This document shows, piece by piece, positions 46,052 to 54,946 of a stretch of 64,000 nucleotides of DNA. The notes below the pieces were generated by a model, which worked only from the letters and a program-made list of their open reading frames with translations, did no database searches and was not told where the DNA came from. Location of the stretch: assembly GCA_965602805.1 (NCBI GenBank), contig CBFCZK010000008.1, forward strand, positions 1 to 64,000, in the 5' to 3' direction. This stretch comes from Thiomicrorhabdus sp965602805. GTDB lineage: Bacteria > Pseudomonadota > Gammaproteobacteria > Thiomicrospirales > Thiomicrospiraceae. Position 1 is the first letter of the stretch. Every line of letters starts with the position of its first letter. The translations under genes were made by a program, and so were the position numbers.

Positions 46052-46828
46052 ATGAATATCGTTGGCCTTCCTGCACTCGTAGACACCTATGAAAATTACA
46101 TTTGGATTCTGTACGAGGCCGATAAAGCTTGGGTGGTTGATCCAGGTGAATCAACACCGGTTATTGAATTCCTGAATCAACACAAACTCAATCTACAAGC
46201 GATTCTAATTACCCACACACATTTCGACCATATTGATGGGATTCCAACGCTTAAAGCGGCTTTTCCTCAAGCGGTCATTTATGGGCCTGCAAAAAATCAG
46301 CACAGCTCCATTGAAAGCGGACTGTTCGAGGATGATGTCATTCTTTTAAGCACTGATTTTGCTCTCAGCGTTCTCGAAACCCCTGGCCATACCGCTAATC
46401 ACATTAGCTTTTACAATGAACAAGCTCTCTTCTGTGGAGATACGCTGTTTACCGCTGGATGTGGTCGTGTTTTGGGTGGAACCGTAGAAGAGTTTAGCCA
46501 ATCTATTCTTAAAATCCGAGCCCTTTCTGACAGCACACCATTTTATTGTGCGCATGAATATACCGCTGACAATCTTAAGTTTGCCCTACTGGTCGAGCCT
46601 GATAATGAACTGCTACAGCAACGCTGCAAACAGCCGTTATTTGATTATCCGCAGATCCATAATGGCCCACTTTCTACTCTAGCCGAAGAAAAAAACACCA
46701 ATCCATTTATGCGTTTTGATCATCCGAGCATAAAACCCCAATTAATGAAACGTGGCGCCTCTGACTCGTCAAGCAGTCTATTTAAGACCTTACGCGAATG
46801 GAAAGATCAATTTGATCAACAACCCTAA
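46052..46828 (+). CDS. gloB: Hydroxyacylglutathione hydrolase (glyoxalase II)
   Basis: A 258-residue MBL-fold hydrolase with the zinc motif THTHFDHIDG, GHTANHISFY, CGDTLFTAGCGRVLGGT and HEYTADNLKFA, all typical of glyoxalase II. It hydrolyses S-lactoylglutathione to lactate and glutathione. It is divergent from the yafS-like gene and upstream of mltD, the classic gloB-mltD order. Confidence 0.95.
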   Translation: MNIVGLPALVDTYENYIWILYEADKAWVVDPGESTPVIEFLNQHKLNLQAILITHTHFDHIDGIPTLKAAFPQAVIYGPAKNQHSSIESGLFEDDVILLSTDFALSVLETPGHTANHISFYNEQALFCGDTLFTAGCGRVLGGTVEEFSQSILKIRALSDSTPFYCAHEYTADNLKFALLVEPDNELLQQRCKQPLFDYPQIHNGPLSTLAEEKNTNPFMRFDHPSIKPQLMKRGASDSSSSLFKTLREWKDQFDQQP

Positions 46829-46879
46829 TTTAAAATAAACTTTAGACCATCGAATTTAGTTACGACAATATTGAGACTT

Positions 46880-48670
46880 ATGCCAACTTTACCTAAACAG
46901 CCGACATTGAACACGCAACTTTTGTTAAACAAAATGAGTCCATGGTCTAAAACCAAGCATGTAACACTCTCCCTATCTACCTTGCTGTTTCTCTCCGGTT
47001 GCGTTACTTTGCCAATGGATTCAAAGCCAATAGAAAAATCTGCGAATGCATCACATTCGTCCGTTCATACAGTTCATACCGTTCCGCATCTACAAGTTAT
47101 CACAGACATCACGCCTGATGACCATAAACAGTTGGATATCAGCCAAACCTTTCACCCTATTATTTGGGATGAGATGCATGGCCAGTTTCATTTAGCCGCC
47201 GAACACTTTGGTCGCTATGATTCCTACTTGAATTATTTCCAAAAAAATCCGAAATACTTAAACCGTGTCTCAAAGCGTTCAAAACCGTACTTACACTATA
47301 TCTTGAGTGAAGTTCAAAAACGCGATATGCCTTATGAAATGGCGCTATTGCCAATCGTTGAAAGTAGCTTTCAAGCAACGGCCCAATCTCACCAAAGCGC
47401 TGTCGGTCTTTGGCAGTTTATTCCCAGCACTGCGCACATGTATGGTTTAGATCAAAACTGGTGGTTTGACGGCCGTCAAGATACGGTTAAGAGTACGCAT
47501 GCCGCTTTGGATTATCTAAAAAAACTCTACAAATTAAACAACAATAATTGGCTGCTTGCGCTTGCGTCTTACAATGCCGGCATCGGTAACGTCTACAAAG
47601 CCATCAAGAAATACAAGAAAAAACACAAGTTAAAGAATGCAAAACCTACGTTTTGGGACATTCAAAGTTATCTTCCAAAAGAGACTCAAAATTACGTCCC
47701 ACAATTATTGGCCGTGTCGCACACAGTCCATCATGCAGAAAATTGGGGGATCGAGTTAGAGCCGGTAGAAAACAGTGTTTTTTTTGCTGAAGTCGAGTTA
47801 AAGCAACAGATTACGTTAAGTGAAGCCGCTAAGCTTGCAGGGGTTTCTGAGAAACTGTTCGGCGTTCTTAACCCTGGCTATCTCAGACCAACGACGCCGC
47901 CTAAAGGACCGTTCAATATTTTATTGCCCGTTGAAAAAGCGGCTAATTTTAAACAACTCCTCACTCAAAAAAATGACCTGTTTGACATTCAATGGATGCA
48001 TCATAAAATCAAGTCCGGTGACAGCTTAGGTCTTATTGCCCAAAAATATCACACTTCCCGTAAAGCGATTCAAAACCTAAATAGCTTAAAAGACAGTCGT
48101 ATCCGTGCCGGCAAAACACTGCTGATTCCTGTGCCGACTCAATATGCTCATAAAGTAGAACGTTTCACAAATAAAAGCCAATACAAAGGCATCAAAAAGA
48201 TTCACACGGTATCTTCAGGAGACTCTCTCTGGAGTATTGGACGTTATTACAATGTAGACACCAGAGCACTTTGCAGGTGGAACAATATTGGGATTAAAAC
48301 ACCCTTGCGTAAAGGCCAAAAGCTGGAAATTCGCAGTACCCGTTACGACAACCAGTTAACCCACACGCTTAAAAGGGGTGAAAGCCTATGGACAGTCGCT
48401 AAAAAATATAATGTAAGCACCAACTCGCTGATTCGTTGGAACAATATTAAACAATCGAAAACAATTCAGCCGGGTACTAAAGTTACCGTTTGGCAACCTA
48501 AGTCAGCTAAAAAACAACACAAAAATTATCACGTCAAAAACGGTGATAACCTTTGGGATATTGCCAAAGCAAATCAGCTCTCTGCAAAGCAGTTAGCAAG
48601 TTATAATCAACTCTCTTTAAGATCCTACTTAAAACCAGGTCAGATTTTAAAAATCCCACTGGAGATCTAA
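46880..48670 (+). CDS. mltD: Membrane-bound lytic murein transglycosylase D (four LysM)
   Basis: About 596 residues. The lipoprotein signal has a lipobox LSGC at about residue 40 of the frame, followed by an SLT domain with catalytic Glu in PIVESSFQA, QSAVGLWQFIPSTA and ASYNAGIGNVYKAI. Four LysM repeats occupy the C-terminus (openings KIKSGDSLG, TVSSGDSLW, TLKRGESLW, HVKNGDNLW). It cleaves peptidoglycan at the outer-membrane inner face. The first possible start is TTG 46871; ATG 46880 and ATG 46934 are alternatives, the last giving the most usual lipoprotein signal length. It is 10 bp upstream of the slt reading frame. Confidence 0.94.
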   Translation: MPTLPKQPTLNTQLLLNKMSPWSKTKHVTLSLSTLLFLSGCVTLPMDSKPIEKSANASHSSVHTVHTVPHLQVITDITPDDHKQLDISQTFHPIIWDEMHGQFHLAAEHFGRYDSYLNYFQKNPKYLNRVSKRSKPYLHYILSEVQKRDMPYEMALLPIVESSFQATAQSHQSAVGLWQFIPSTAHMYGLDQNWWFDGRQDTVKSTHAALDYLKKLYKLNNNNWLLALASYNAGIGNVYKAIKKYKKKHKLKNAKPTFWDIQSYLPKETQNYVPQLLAVSHTVHHAENWGIELEPVENSVFFAEVELKQQITLSEAAKLAGVSEKLFGVLNPGYLRPTTPPKGPFNILLPVEKAANFKQLLTQKNDLFDIQWMHHKIKSGDSLGLIAQKYHTSRKAIQNLNSLKDSRIRAGKTLLIPVPTQYAHKVERFTNKSQYKGIKKIHTVSSGDSLWSIGRYYNVDTRALCRWNNIGIKTPLRKGQKLEIRSTRYDNQLTHTLKRGESLWTVAKKYNVSTNSLIRWNNIKQSKTIQPGTKVTVWQPKSAKKQHKNYHVKNGDNLWDIAKANQLSAKQLASYNQLSLRSYLKPGQILKIPLEI

Positions 48671-48749
48671 AAAAAACCTAATGCGTTTTCTATCGAGTTT
48701 AACCCCGTTATGCATAACCCCTGAGCCGCGTTTTGAAGCAGGTAGTCTC

Positions 48750-50726
48750 ATGGCGGGTAAAAAACCACTTGCTCCGTTATGGCTAGTTTTTGTGTTTTTC
48801 AGCGCTTTAGTCAGTTATCACACAACCGCTTTGGCCGTCAACAAATCGCTAAGCACTGAACAACAGGCGTTTTTAGATGCCTACCAGGCCATTAAACAGA
48901 ATGACCGTAAAGCCATTGCCAAATACAAAACTCAACTCAAAAACTATCCCCTCTATCCTTACGTGCTCTACCATGACTATCGGTTACACCTCAAAAACAC
49001 GCCAAACAACCTGATTGAAAACTTCATTAAAACCTACAGCGAAAGTTATCTAAGCGATTCACTTTACGGTAAATGGTTAACCCATTTAGCCAAGAGGAAA
49101 CAGTGGAAACAATTCTCCAAAATTTATAAGCCACAAAAAAGCCAAAACTTACAGTGTTATAACATTCAAGCCCTGTCACACACCAAACAACTCACCAACG
49201 CTTTAGAGTTAGCGACGCCTATTTGGCAAAACTCCACTACCCTAAGCAGCGCATGCCAGCCTATTGATCGCCTAATGAGAAAATATAAAAAACTCACTGG
49301 CAGCATGATTTGGAAAAGAATCGATTTGGCCATGAATAAACGAAAACTTACTCTGGCTAAATCACTGAGCAAAGACCTTTCGAAAAAAGACCAAAAGATG
49401 CTCAGTGAATGGATAAAGGTCTACAAAAACCCAAAATTAATTGCGAAACCTTTGCCTAAAAGCATTTCGCCGATTGTTAAGAAATTCATTTTCACGTTAG
49501 GTATTAGTAAGTTAGCCTCTAAAGACCCTGGGCTCGCTCAAAAATCGTTGGAACTGTACCGTAAACAATACGGTTTAAATAGAGATCAATACAATGTATT
49601 GGCACGTAAAGTCGCTTTGCGCACAGCTTACCGCTATGCACCGCAAGCTAAAAGCCTATTAAATGATGTCAATAGTAATGGTTCTAAAAGTAAGGATACC
49701 TTGCGTTGGCAGGCGCAGATAGCCATTAAACAATCCGATTGGCCAGGCCTGATTGAAGTCATTGAATTAATGGAAACCACTGAACAACAAGCTAAACAGT
49801 GGCTGTACTGGAAAGCACGCGCACTGGAAGCGACTCAACAGACCAAAGAAGCAAATGGGCTTTATCGCACCTTAGCACGACAACGCAACTACTATGCATT
49901 TATGGCGGCCGATCGTTTAAATCTGGATTATCAATTCAACCCAAAACCCATCAAAAAACTAAAACCCGAGGAACTGCTAAAAAAGTACCCGGCATTATTA
50001 AGAATACAAGAGTTACTGGCTATTGATTGGCCTTTAAGTACCAAACGTGAGTGGTATCACCTTTTAAACCAGGCCAATCGTAATGAGTTACAAGCGGTGG
50101 CGGTGTTGGCAAACCAATGGGAGCAGCATGCGCAGGCAATTCGCTCACTGGCCAAAGCCAAAACTTGGGATGCTTTAAGCTTAAGGTTTCCGACCCCTTA
50201 TAAAGAACCAGTCATGCAGAATGCCAAACGCAACGATATCGATGCGTCTTGGATATATGGGATTATACGACGTGAGAGCGCTTTCGCTGAAGATATCAAG
50301 TCTCATGTAGGCGCTACTGGATTAATGCAATTAATGCCTAAAACGGCCAAGTATATGAGCCAAAAAATCAGTTCAAAGAATGTCTCATATAAGAAACTTA
50401 CACAAGCAAAAAATAACATTGAACTGGGCAGTGCTTACTTGAGTTACTTGAGCCAAAAATACAGTGGTAATAAAGTGTTAGCAACAGCCTCTTACAATGC
50501 AGGCCCTAATAGAGTCGACAAATGGATTCCTAAAAAAGGTTCCTTAGCGGCAGATCAGTGGATTGACTCAATCCCTTACACTGAAACGCGTGCCTATGTG
50601 AAGGCTGTTTTGGAGTACACCACTATTTTCAACTCTTTATTGAATCAAAAATACACTCGGTTAAAAGACGTTATGCCCAATATAGGTAATCAACCTATCC
50701 TGAAAACAGATCCTAAGCATCCCTAA
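48750..50726 (+). CDS. slt: Soluble lytic murein transglycosylase Slt
   Basis: About 658 residues with a signal peptide (PLWLVFVFFSALVSYHTTALA). A long alpha-superhelical U/L region (about 30-480) leads to a C-terminal SLT domain with catalytic Glu in IIRRESAFAEDIKS, GATGLMQLMPKTA and ATASYNAGPNRVDKW. The periplasmic enzyme makes 1,6-anhydro muropeptides. The frame is open to ATG 48681; I prefer 48750 because it gives a normal signal peptide. With mltD it forms a two-gene transglycosylase operon. Confidence 0.92.
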   Translation: MAGKKPLAPLWLVFVFFSALVSYHTTALAVNKSLSTEQQAFLDAYQAIKQNDRKAIAKYKTQLKNYPLYPYVLYHDYRLHLKNTPNNLIENFIKTYSESYLSDSLYGKWLTHLAKRKQWKQFSKIYKPQKSQNLQCYNIQALSHTKQLTNALELATPIWQNSTTLSSACQPIDRLMRKYKKLTGSMIWKRIDLAMNKRKLTLAKSLSKDLSKKDQKMLSEWIKVYKNPKLIAKPLPKSISPIVKKFIFTLGISKLASKDPGLAQKSLELYRKQYGLNRDQYNVLARKVALRTAYRYAPQAKSLLNDVNSNGSKSKDTLRWQAQIAIKQSDWPGLIEVIELMETTEQQAKQWLYWKARALEATQQTKEANGLYRTLARQRNYYAFMAADRLNLDYQFNPKPIKKLKPEELLKKYPALLRIQELLAIDWPLSTKREWYHLLNQANRNELQAVAVLANQWEQHAQAIRSLAKAKTWDALSLRFPTPYKEPVMQNAKRNDIDASWIYGIIRRESAFAEDIKSHVGATGLMQLMPKTAKYMSQKISSKNVSYKKLTQAKNNIELGSAYLSYLSQKYSGNKVLATASYNAGPNRVDKWIPKKGSLAADQWIDSIPYTETRAYVKAVLEYTTIFNSLLNQKYTRLKDVMPNIGNQPILKTDPKHP

Positions 50727-50868
50727 ATTAGACATAACAATCTGATTTGAGGCAACTTACCTTTTTGGTACGTACAAGCCCATTCAGCGATTAAAACTAA
50801 CCTTGCTACCCCTTATAAAGCCCCTGTACAACAAGCATTCCATTCAACTTCATTTCAGGCAGGCAGGC

Positions 50869-50957
50869 AAAAAAAAACCTCCGCTGGACAAGCGAAGGTT
50901 TAAATAAATTATCTCAATCGAAATAATCAGAGGAGGATACTCATGAAGAAACATGAA
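50869..50957 (-). ncRNA. Candidate small RNA with anti-Shine-Dalgarno motif
   Basis: About 88 nt on the minus strand, set by a perfect promoter (50965-50993) and a strong terminator: stem AACCTTCGCT / AGCGGAGGTT, loop TGTCC, then about nine T. A 5' hairpin (CTCAT/ATGAG) and a middle hairpin (ATTAT/ATAAT around 50910-50930) leave TATCCTCCTCTG single-stranded. CCUCCU is complementary to ribosome-binding sites. No known RNA family is recognised. No open frame is present on this strand. Confidence 0.72.
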
Positions 50958-50964
50958 TGAGCCA

Positions 50965-50993
50965 ATTATATTAGCACTTACTTATCTTGTCAA
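50965..50993 (-). promoter_or_regulatory. Perfect consensus sigma70 promoter of the candidate small RNA
   Basis: -35 TTGACA (50988-50993), 17-bp spacer, -10 TATAAT (50965-50970), all on the minus strand. Both hexamers and the spacing are ideal. No protein gene follows within the transcript; the first structure downstream is a terminator about 90 bp away. Confidence 0.85.
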
Positions 50994-51136
50994 GTATAAT
51001 GAAATAATTATATGCACTTTACAAAACAACATAAGACTTTGTTTTTAAAAGACTTATAAATACTAGGGCTTTACGTAAAGTAGCTACAGCAGGCCTTGTA
51101 CCAGCACTTCCATTCAACACCTATGCGTAAATGAGA

Positions 51137-52504
51137 CTACACTCTACGCCAAGTCGTTCCTGCCGCTGAATCCAACAATTCAACGCCCAAAGCACCTAAC
51201 TCATCTCTAATTTCATCTGAGCGAGCAAAGTTCTTATCCGCTCGTGCTTTTTTTCGATCTTCAATAAGTTGCTCAATCATCTCTTCCGTCAATTCTGAGC
51301 TACTTGGCTGAAACTTAAAAAACTCTTCAGGGGATTGCTCTAACAAACCTATTTGATTACCAAGTTTAATCAATAATCCGGCCAGGCCTGTATCTTGAGT
51401 TTTATTGACTTCTTTTGCCAATTCAAATAACACCGCCATCGCTTTGGGGGTATTGAAATCATCATTCATCACCGCCATAAACTGCGCCTCATACTCGCTA
51501 TTCTCAGTCGCCTGGACAGGTTTCACACTTTCCAAAGCAGAATACAAACGACCAACGCTGGCTTTGGCAGATTCTAAATTTTCTTGAGAGTAATTGACCG
51601 GGCTACGGTAATGACTTGCTAATAAAAAGTAACGAATGACTTCTGGCTGAAACACTTTTAAGACTTCGCGAATGGTAAAAAAGTTGTTTAAAGATTTCGA
51701 CATTTTCTCATCGTCAATTCGTACAAAACCACAATGCATCCAAGTATTCACATAATGTTCACCCGTCGCACACTCTGACTGGGCAATTTCATTTTCGTGA
51801 TGCGGAAAAGACAGGTCCATACCGCCACCGTGAATGTCAAAATGGTTGCCTAAGCATTTGGTAGACATCGCTGAACACTCTATATGCCAACCCGGACGAC
51901 CGCCACCCCAATTTGACTCCCAAGCAGGTTCATTGGCTTTAGAAGCTTTCCACAAAACAAAGTCCAGTGGATTTTGCTTCATCTCATTGACTTCAACGCG
52001 TACACCGGCCTCTAGGTCTTCTAGCTTTTTCCCTGATAGACGACCGTATTCGGCAAATGAATTAACTTTAAAGTAGACATCCCCATTACTGGCAGGATAA
52101 GCAAAACCTTTATCAATTAAGGACTGAATCATATGCTTAATTTCAGACATATGTTCAGTCGCTTTAGGCTCCATGTCGGGACGTAATACGTTCATAGCCG
52201 TTTCATCGGCGTGCATTTCACTGATCATGCGCACGGTTAATTCCTGTATGGATTCACCATTTTCTAAAGCACGCTTTATAATTTTGTCATCGATATCTGT
52301 GATATTACGCACATAGTTGACGTCATAACCTAATACTCGTAGATGACGAACCACCGTATCAAAAACCACCATGACACGTGCATGACCAATATGACAAAGG
52401 TCATATACCGTTACACCGCAGACATACATACCAACGTTATTATCATGAATGGGTGTAAACAACTCTTTCTGGCGGGTTTCAGTGTTAAATATATGTAAAC
52501 TCAT
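51137..52504 (-). CDS. cysS: Cysteinyl-tRNA synthetase
   Basis: A 455-residue class Ia synthetase with the HIGH motif in YDLCHIGHARV, KMSKS in DDEKMSKSLNNF, and zinc ligands Cys (GVTVYDLC region, HIECSAMS, HGGGMDLSFPHHENEIAQSE). It charges tRNA-Cys. The start is ATG 52504 (AGGAAA upstream); six more codons are open before it. It ends LDSAAGTTWRRV, typical of the family. It is divergent from ppiA. Confidence 0.97.
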   Translation of the reverse strand: MSLHIFNTETRQKELFTPIHDNNVGMYVCGVTVYDLCHIGHARVMVVFDTVVRHLRVLGYDVNYVRNITDIDDKIIKRALENGESIQELTVRMISEMHADETAMNVLRPDMEPKATEHMSEIKHMIQSLIDKGFAYPASNGDVYFKVNSFAEYGRLSGKKLEDLEAGVRVEVNEMKQNPLDFVLWKASKANEPAWESNWGGGRPGWHIECSAMSTKCLGNHFDIHGGGMDLSFPHHENEIAQSECATGEHYVNTWMHCGFVRIDDEKMSKSLNNFFTIREVLKVFQPEVIRYFLLASHYRSPVNYSQENLESAKASVGRLYSALESVKPVQATENSEYEAQFMAVMNDDFNTPKAMAVLFELAKEVNKTQDTGLAGLLIKLGNQIGLLEQSPEEFFKFQPSSSELTEEMIEQLIEDRKKARADKNFARSDEIRDELGALGVELLDSAAGTTWRRV

Positions 52505-52703
52505 GGTGTTTCCTGTCATCAATAAAGCGTAAAGAGATTTAATTCACTTGAAAAAGTGACTTTAAACCCCAAAATATAATAATCCATAGACAATTTCTTG
52601 CGGTATTCTTAGAAAATTCTCTATAAATATTTAGGTCAGCAAGACCTAGGTGTTAGAATGCGGTTATTGTAACTCAAACCAATCAAATATTTAGGAGTGA
52701 ATC

Positions 52704-53324
52704 ATGACAAAAGGTCTATTTTTAAGCCTCAAAACGGCCACCATCGGCTTACTATATTTAGCATTAAGTTCGACCGCTTTCGCCCAATCAGAACCCGTTT
52801 CTACGTCGAAAACCGTAGCCGTGTCGCCACAGGTTTTAATTGAAACATCAGAAGGTAGTTTCGTATTAGAACTTTATCCTGACAAGGCCCCTAAGACGGT
52901 TGAAAACTTCTTGCGTTATGTCAATGAAGAGTTTTATGACAATACCGTGTTTCACCGTGTAATTCCTGGTTTCATGGTACAAGGTGGTGGCTTTACTGCC
53001 GACATGCAAAAGAAAATTACCCATGAAGCGATTAAAAATGAAGCTGATAACGGTTTACGCAACCGTATTGGCACGGTTGCAATGGCACGTACCAATGACC
53101 CGCACTCAGCCACTGCACAGTTTTTTGTGAACGTCTCTCAAAATACCTTCTTAGATTTCCGCGAAAAACATGGCAGTGCCTGGGGCTATACCGTATTTGC
53201 TCACGTTGTCAAAGGCATGAAAACAGTCAATAAAATCCGTCAAGTCAAAACAGGCTATAAAGACGGTTTTAAAGATGTGCCACTTAAGACGGTCACTATT
53301 ATCAAAGCCCGTCAGATAAAATAA
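52704..53324 (+). CDS. ppiA: Periplasmic cyclophilin-type PPIase
   Basis: A 206-residue protein with a signal peptide (about 1-27, ending AFA) and a bacterial cyclophilin domain: ENFLRYVNEEFYDNTVFHRVIPGFMVQGGG, GTVAMARTNDPHSATAQFFVNV. It isomerises prolyl bonds in the periplasm. ppiB follows 49 bp downstream and probably shares the transcript. Confidence 0.94.
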   Translation: MTKGLFLSLKTATIGLLYLALSSTAFAQSEPVSTSKTVAVSPQVLIETSEGSFVLELYPDKAPKTVENFLRYVNEEFYDNTVFHRVIPGFMVQGGGFTADMQKKITHEAIKNEADNGLRNRIGTVAMARTNDPHSATAQFFVNVSQNTFLDFREKHGSAWGYTVFAHVVKGMKTVNKIRQVKTGYKDGFKDVPLKTVTIIKARQIK

Positions 53325-53373
53325 ATTAAACAACATTCAATATTAAAAAAGTTTACAGAACAGAGGAATAACG

Positions 53374-53877
53374 ATGTCAAAAGTTAAAATCAGTACCACC
53401 ATGGGTGATATTACAATCGAATTAGATGACGCAAAAGCACCGGTTGGCGCTGAAAACTTCATACACTATGTTATGGATGGTTTTTTCAATGGCACAATTT
53501 TTCACCGCATCATCCCTAACTTCATGGTTCAGGGTGGCGGCATGCTACCAGGCATGGAAGAGAAGCCTTCTGGTGCAGCGATTGATAATGAAGCTGACAA
53601 TGGCCTTAAAAACGATCGTGGTACATTGGCTTATGCACGTACCGGTGATCCGCATTCAGCCACCACTCAGTTTTTCATTAACTTAAAAGACAATGATTTC
53701 CTGAACCATACAGGTAAAAACCCACAAGGTTGGGGTTATGCTGTTTTTGGTAAAGTGGTTGAAGGCATGGATATAATCGATGAAATGGCGAAAATTGAAA
53801 CGACAACTCGTATGGGACATCAAGATGTTCCGCGTGAAGACATTCTAATCACCAAGACAACCCTGCTTGAAGATTAA
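53374..53877 (+). CDS. ppiB: Cytosolic cyclophilin PPIase B
   Basis: A 167-residue cyclophilin with no signal peptide: MGDITIELDDAKAPVGAENF, GTIFHRIIPNFMVQGGG, GTLAYARTGDPHSATTQFFI. The tandem ppiA-ppiB arrangement suggests duplication, with the first copy exported. A clear ribosome site (AGAGGAA) precedes it. Confidence 0.95.
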   Translation: MSKVKISTTMGDITIELDDAKAPVGAENFIHYVMDGFFNGTIFHRIIPNFMVQGGGMLPGMEEKPSGAAIDNEADNGLKNDRGTLAYARTGDPHSATTQFFINLKDNDFLNHTGKNPQGWGYAVFGKVVEGMDIIDEMAKIETTTRMGHQDVPREDILITKTTLLED

Positions 53878-53921
53878 GTAAAACCATCTGTCTGTAGGCT
53901 AAAACCTAAGACAGTACGATT

Positions 53922-53946
53922 AAAGCCGAAGTTTCTCTTCGGCTTT
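53922..53946 (+). terminator. Rho-independent terminator after ppiB
   Basis: Stem AAAGCCGAAG / CTTCGGCTTT with loop TTTCT, followed by a T-run. It lies about 45 bp after the ppiB stop. Confidence 0.88.
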
Positions 53947-54035
53947 TTTGTTTCTGCATTCACAAGCTGACAACTCCTTTTAGATTCGCTTTTCTTCGAC
54001 TTTCCATTAATGCCTAAAGTTGTTAGAATCGCAGC

Positions 54036-54785
54036 ATGAATCCATATACCCTATTCGTTGCTGACATCCACTTGCAACCCGAAGCCAACCACCCTATCAA
54101 TCAAGCCTTTCAAAAATTCTTAACCGACGAAGCTCCAAAAGCAGAAGCGCTTTATATTTTGGGGGATTTATTTGAAATGTGGGTCGGTGATGATATTGGT
54201 CTAGAGCAGTATGCTTCGATTATCCAGCAATTCAAATTCTTAACCGATAATGGCCTACCTATTTATTGCCAGTATGGCAATCGTGATTTCTTAATGAGAG
54301 AGAGCTTTTGGTCAGCCACAGGCATTCAATTATTAGCAGAACCGAGTGAGATTACATTATATCAAAACAACTACCTCCTACTGCATGGTGATAGTCTGTG
54401 TACCGATGACAAAGGCTACCAAAGAATGCGTCTTATTCTACGTAATCCAGTGGTGCAATGGGTTTTCTTGCACCTCTGTCGTAAACGACGCTTAGCCATC
54501 GGTCAGAAAATGCGTCAAGGCTCTGCACAACACAGTCAAAACAAACCGCAAGCCATTATGGATGTTAACCCTCTCACTGTCCGTCAGCTGTTCAAACAAC
54601 ATCCGAATGTCGCACATATCATTCATGGCCATACACACCGCCCAGAGCACCACTTAATCGAGTCTGACAACACAACCTTGCATCGTTGGGTTTTGGGCGA
54701 CTGGCAAGCTTTAAAAATTGGACCGAGTAAATTGCTTAAAGTTTCAGAGTCTGGCCCTGAACTGATTGATTATCTGCAGTTATAA
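54036..54785 (+). CDS. lpxH: UDP-2,3-diacylglucosamine diphosphatase LpxH
   Basis: A 249-residue metallophosphoesterase with ADIHL at the start, LGDLFEMWVGDD, YGNRDFLM, LLHGDSLCTDDKGYQRMR and IIHGHTHRPEHH. The DSLCTDD-YQ block is LpxH-specific. It cleaves UDP-diacylglucosamine to lipid X and UMP in lipid A synthesis, on the cytosolic membrane face. A perfect dispersed palindrome starts 15 bp after the stop. Confidence 0.95.
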   Translation: MNPYTLFVADIHLQPEANHPINQAFQKFLTDEAPKAEALYILGDLFEMWVGDDIGLEQYASIIQQFKFLTDNGLPIYCQYGNRDFLMRESFWSATGIQLLAEPSEITLYQNNYLLLHGDSLCTDDKGYQRMRLILRNPVVQWVFLHLCRKRRLAIGQKMRQGSAQHSQNKPQAIMDVNPLTVRQLFKQHPNVAHIIHGHTHRPEHHLIESDNTTLHRWVLGDWQALKIGPSKLLKVSESGPELIDYLQL

Positions 54786-54799
54786 CTGGTTTCAACAAC

Positions 54800-54813
54800 G
54801 ACCAGGCCTGGTC
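54800..54813. repeat. Intergenic copy of the dispersed palindrome
   Basis: A perfect GACCAGGCCTGGTC, between the lpxH stop and the shared terminator. It has no T-tract of its own, so it is not a simple terminator. Confidence 0.85.
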
Positions 54814-54882
54814 AATTCCAAATTGAGTGCTCTTCTCTGATCTGCACTTCATCAATATTTATATCCATCAAATTAAAATACA

Positions 54883-54919
54883 AAAAAGCCCGCTTAGAAC
54901 TATTCTAAGCGGGCTTTTT
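54883..54919. terminator. Bidirectional terminator between lpxH and the symporter gene
   Basis: A perfect 17-bp stem (A-run, GCCCGCTTAGAA and complement) with a 3-nt loop, flanked by A and T tracts. It serves the two convergent genes. Confidence 0.9.
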
Positions 54920-54946
54920 GATTTCTACGGTTTTATAAACTAACCT

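Noticed and set aside
50930..50960. Plus-strand mini-ORF MKKHE behind AGAGGAGG, as if a leader peptide
   Set aside because: No gene follows on the plus strand and there is no plus-strand promoter. The AGGAGG is the complement of the CCTCCT in the minus-strand small RNA, which has a perfect promoter and terminator.
51100..51136. Terminator for cysS close to its stop
   Set aside because: Only short imperfect repeats are seen, such as CTTTACGTAAAG near 51070. None has a T-tract on the minus strand.
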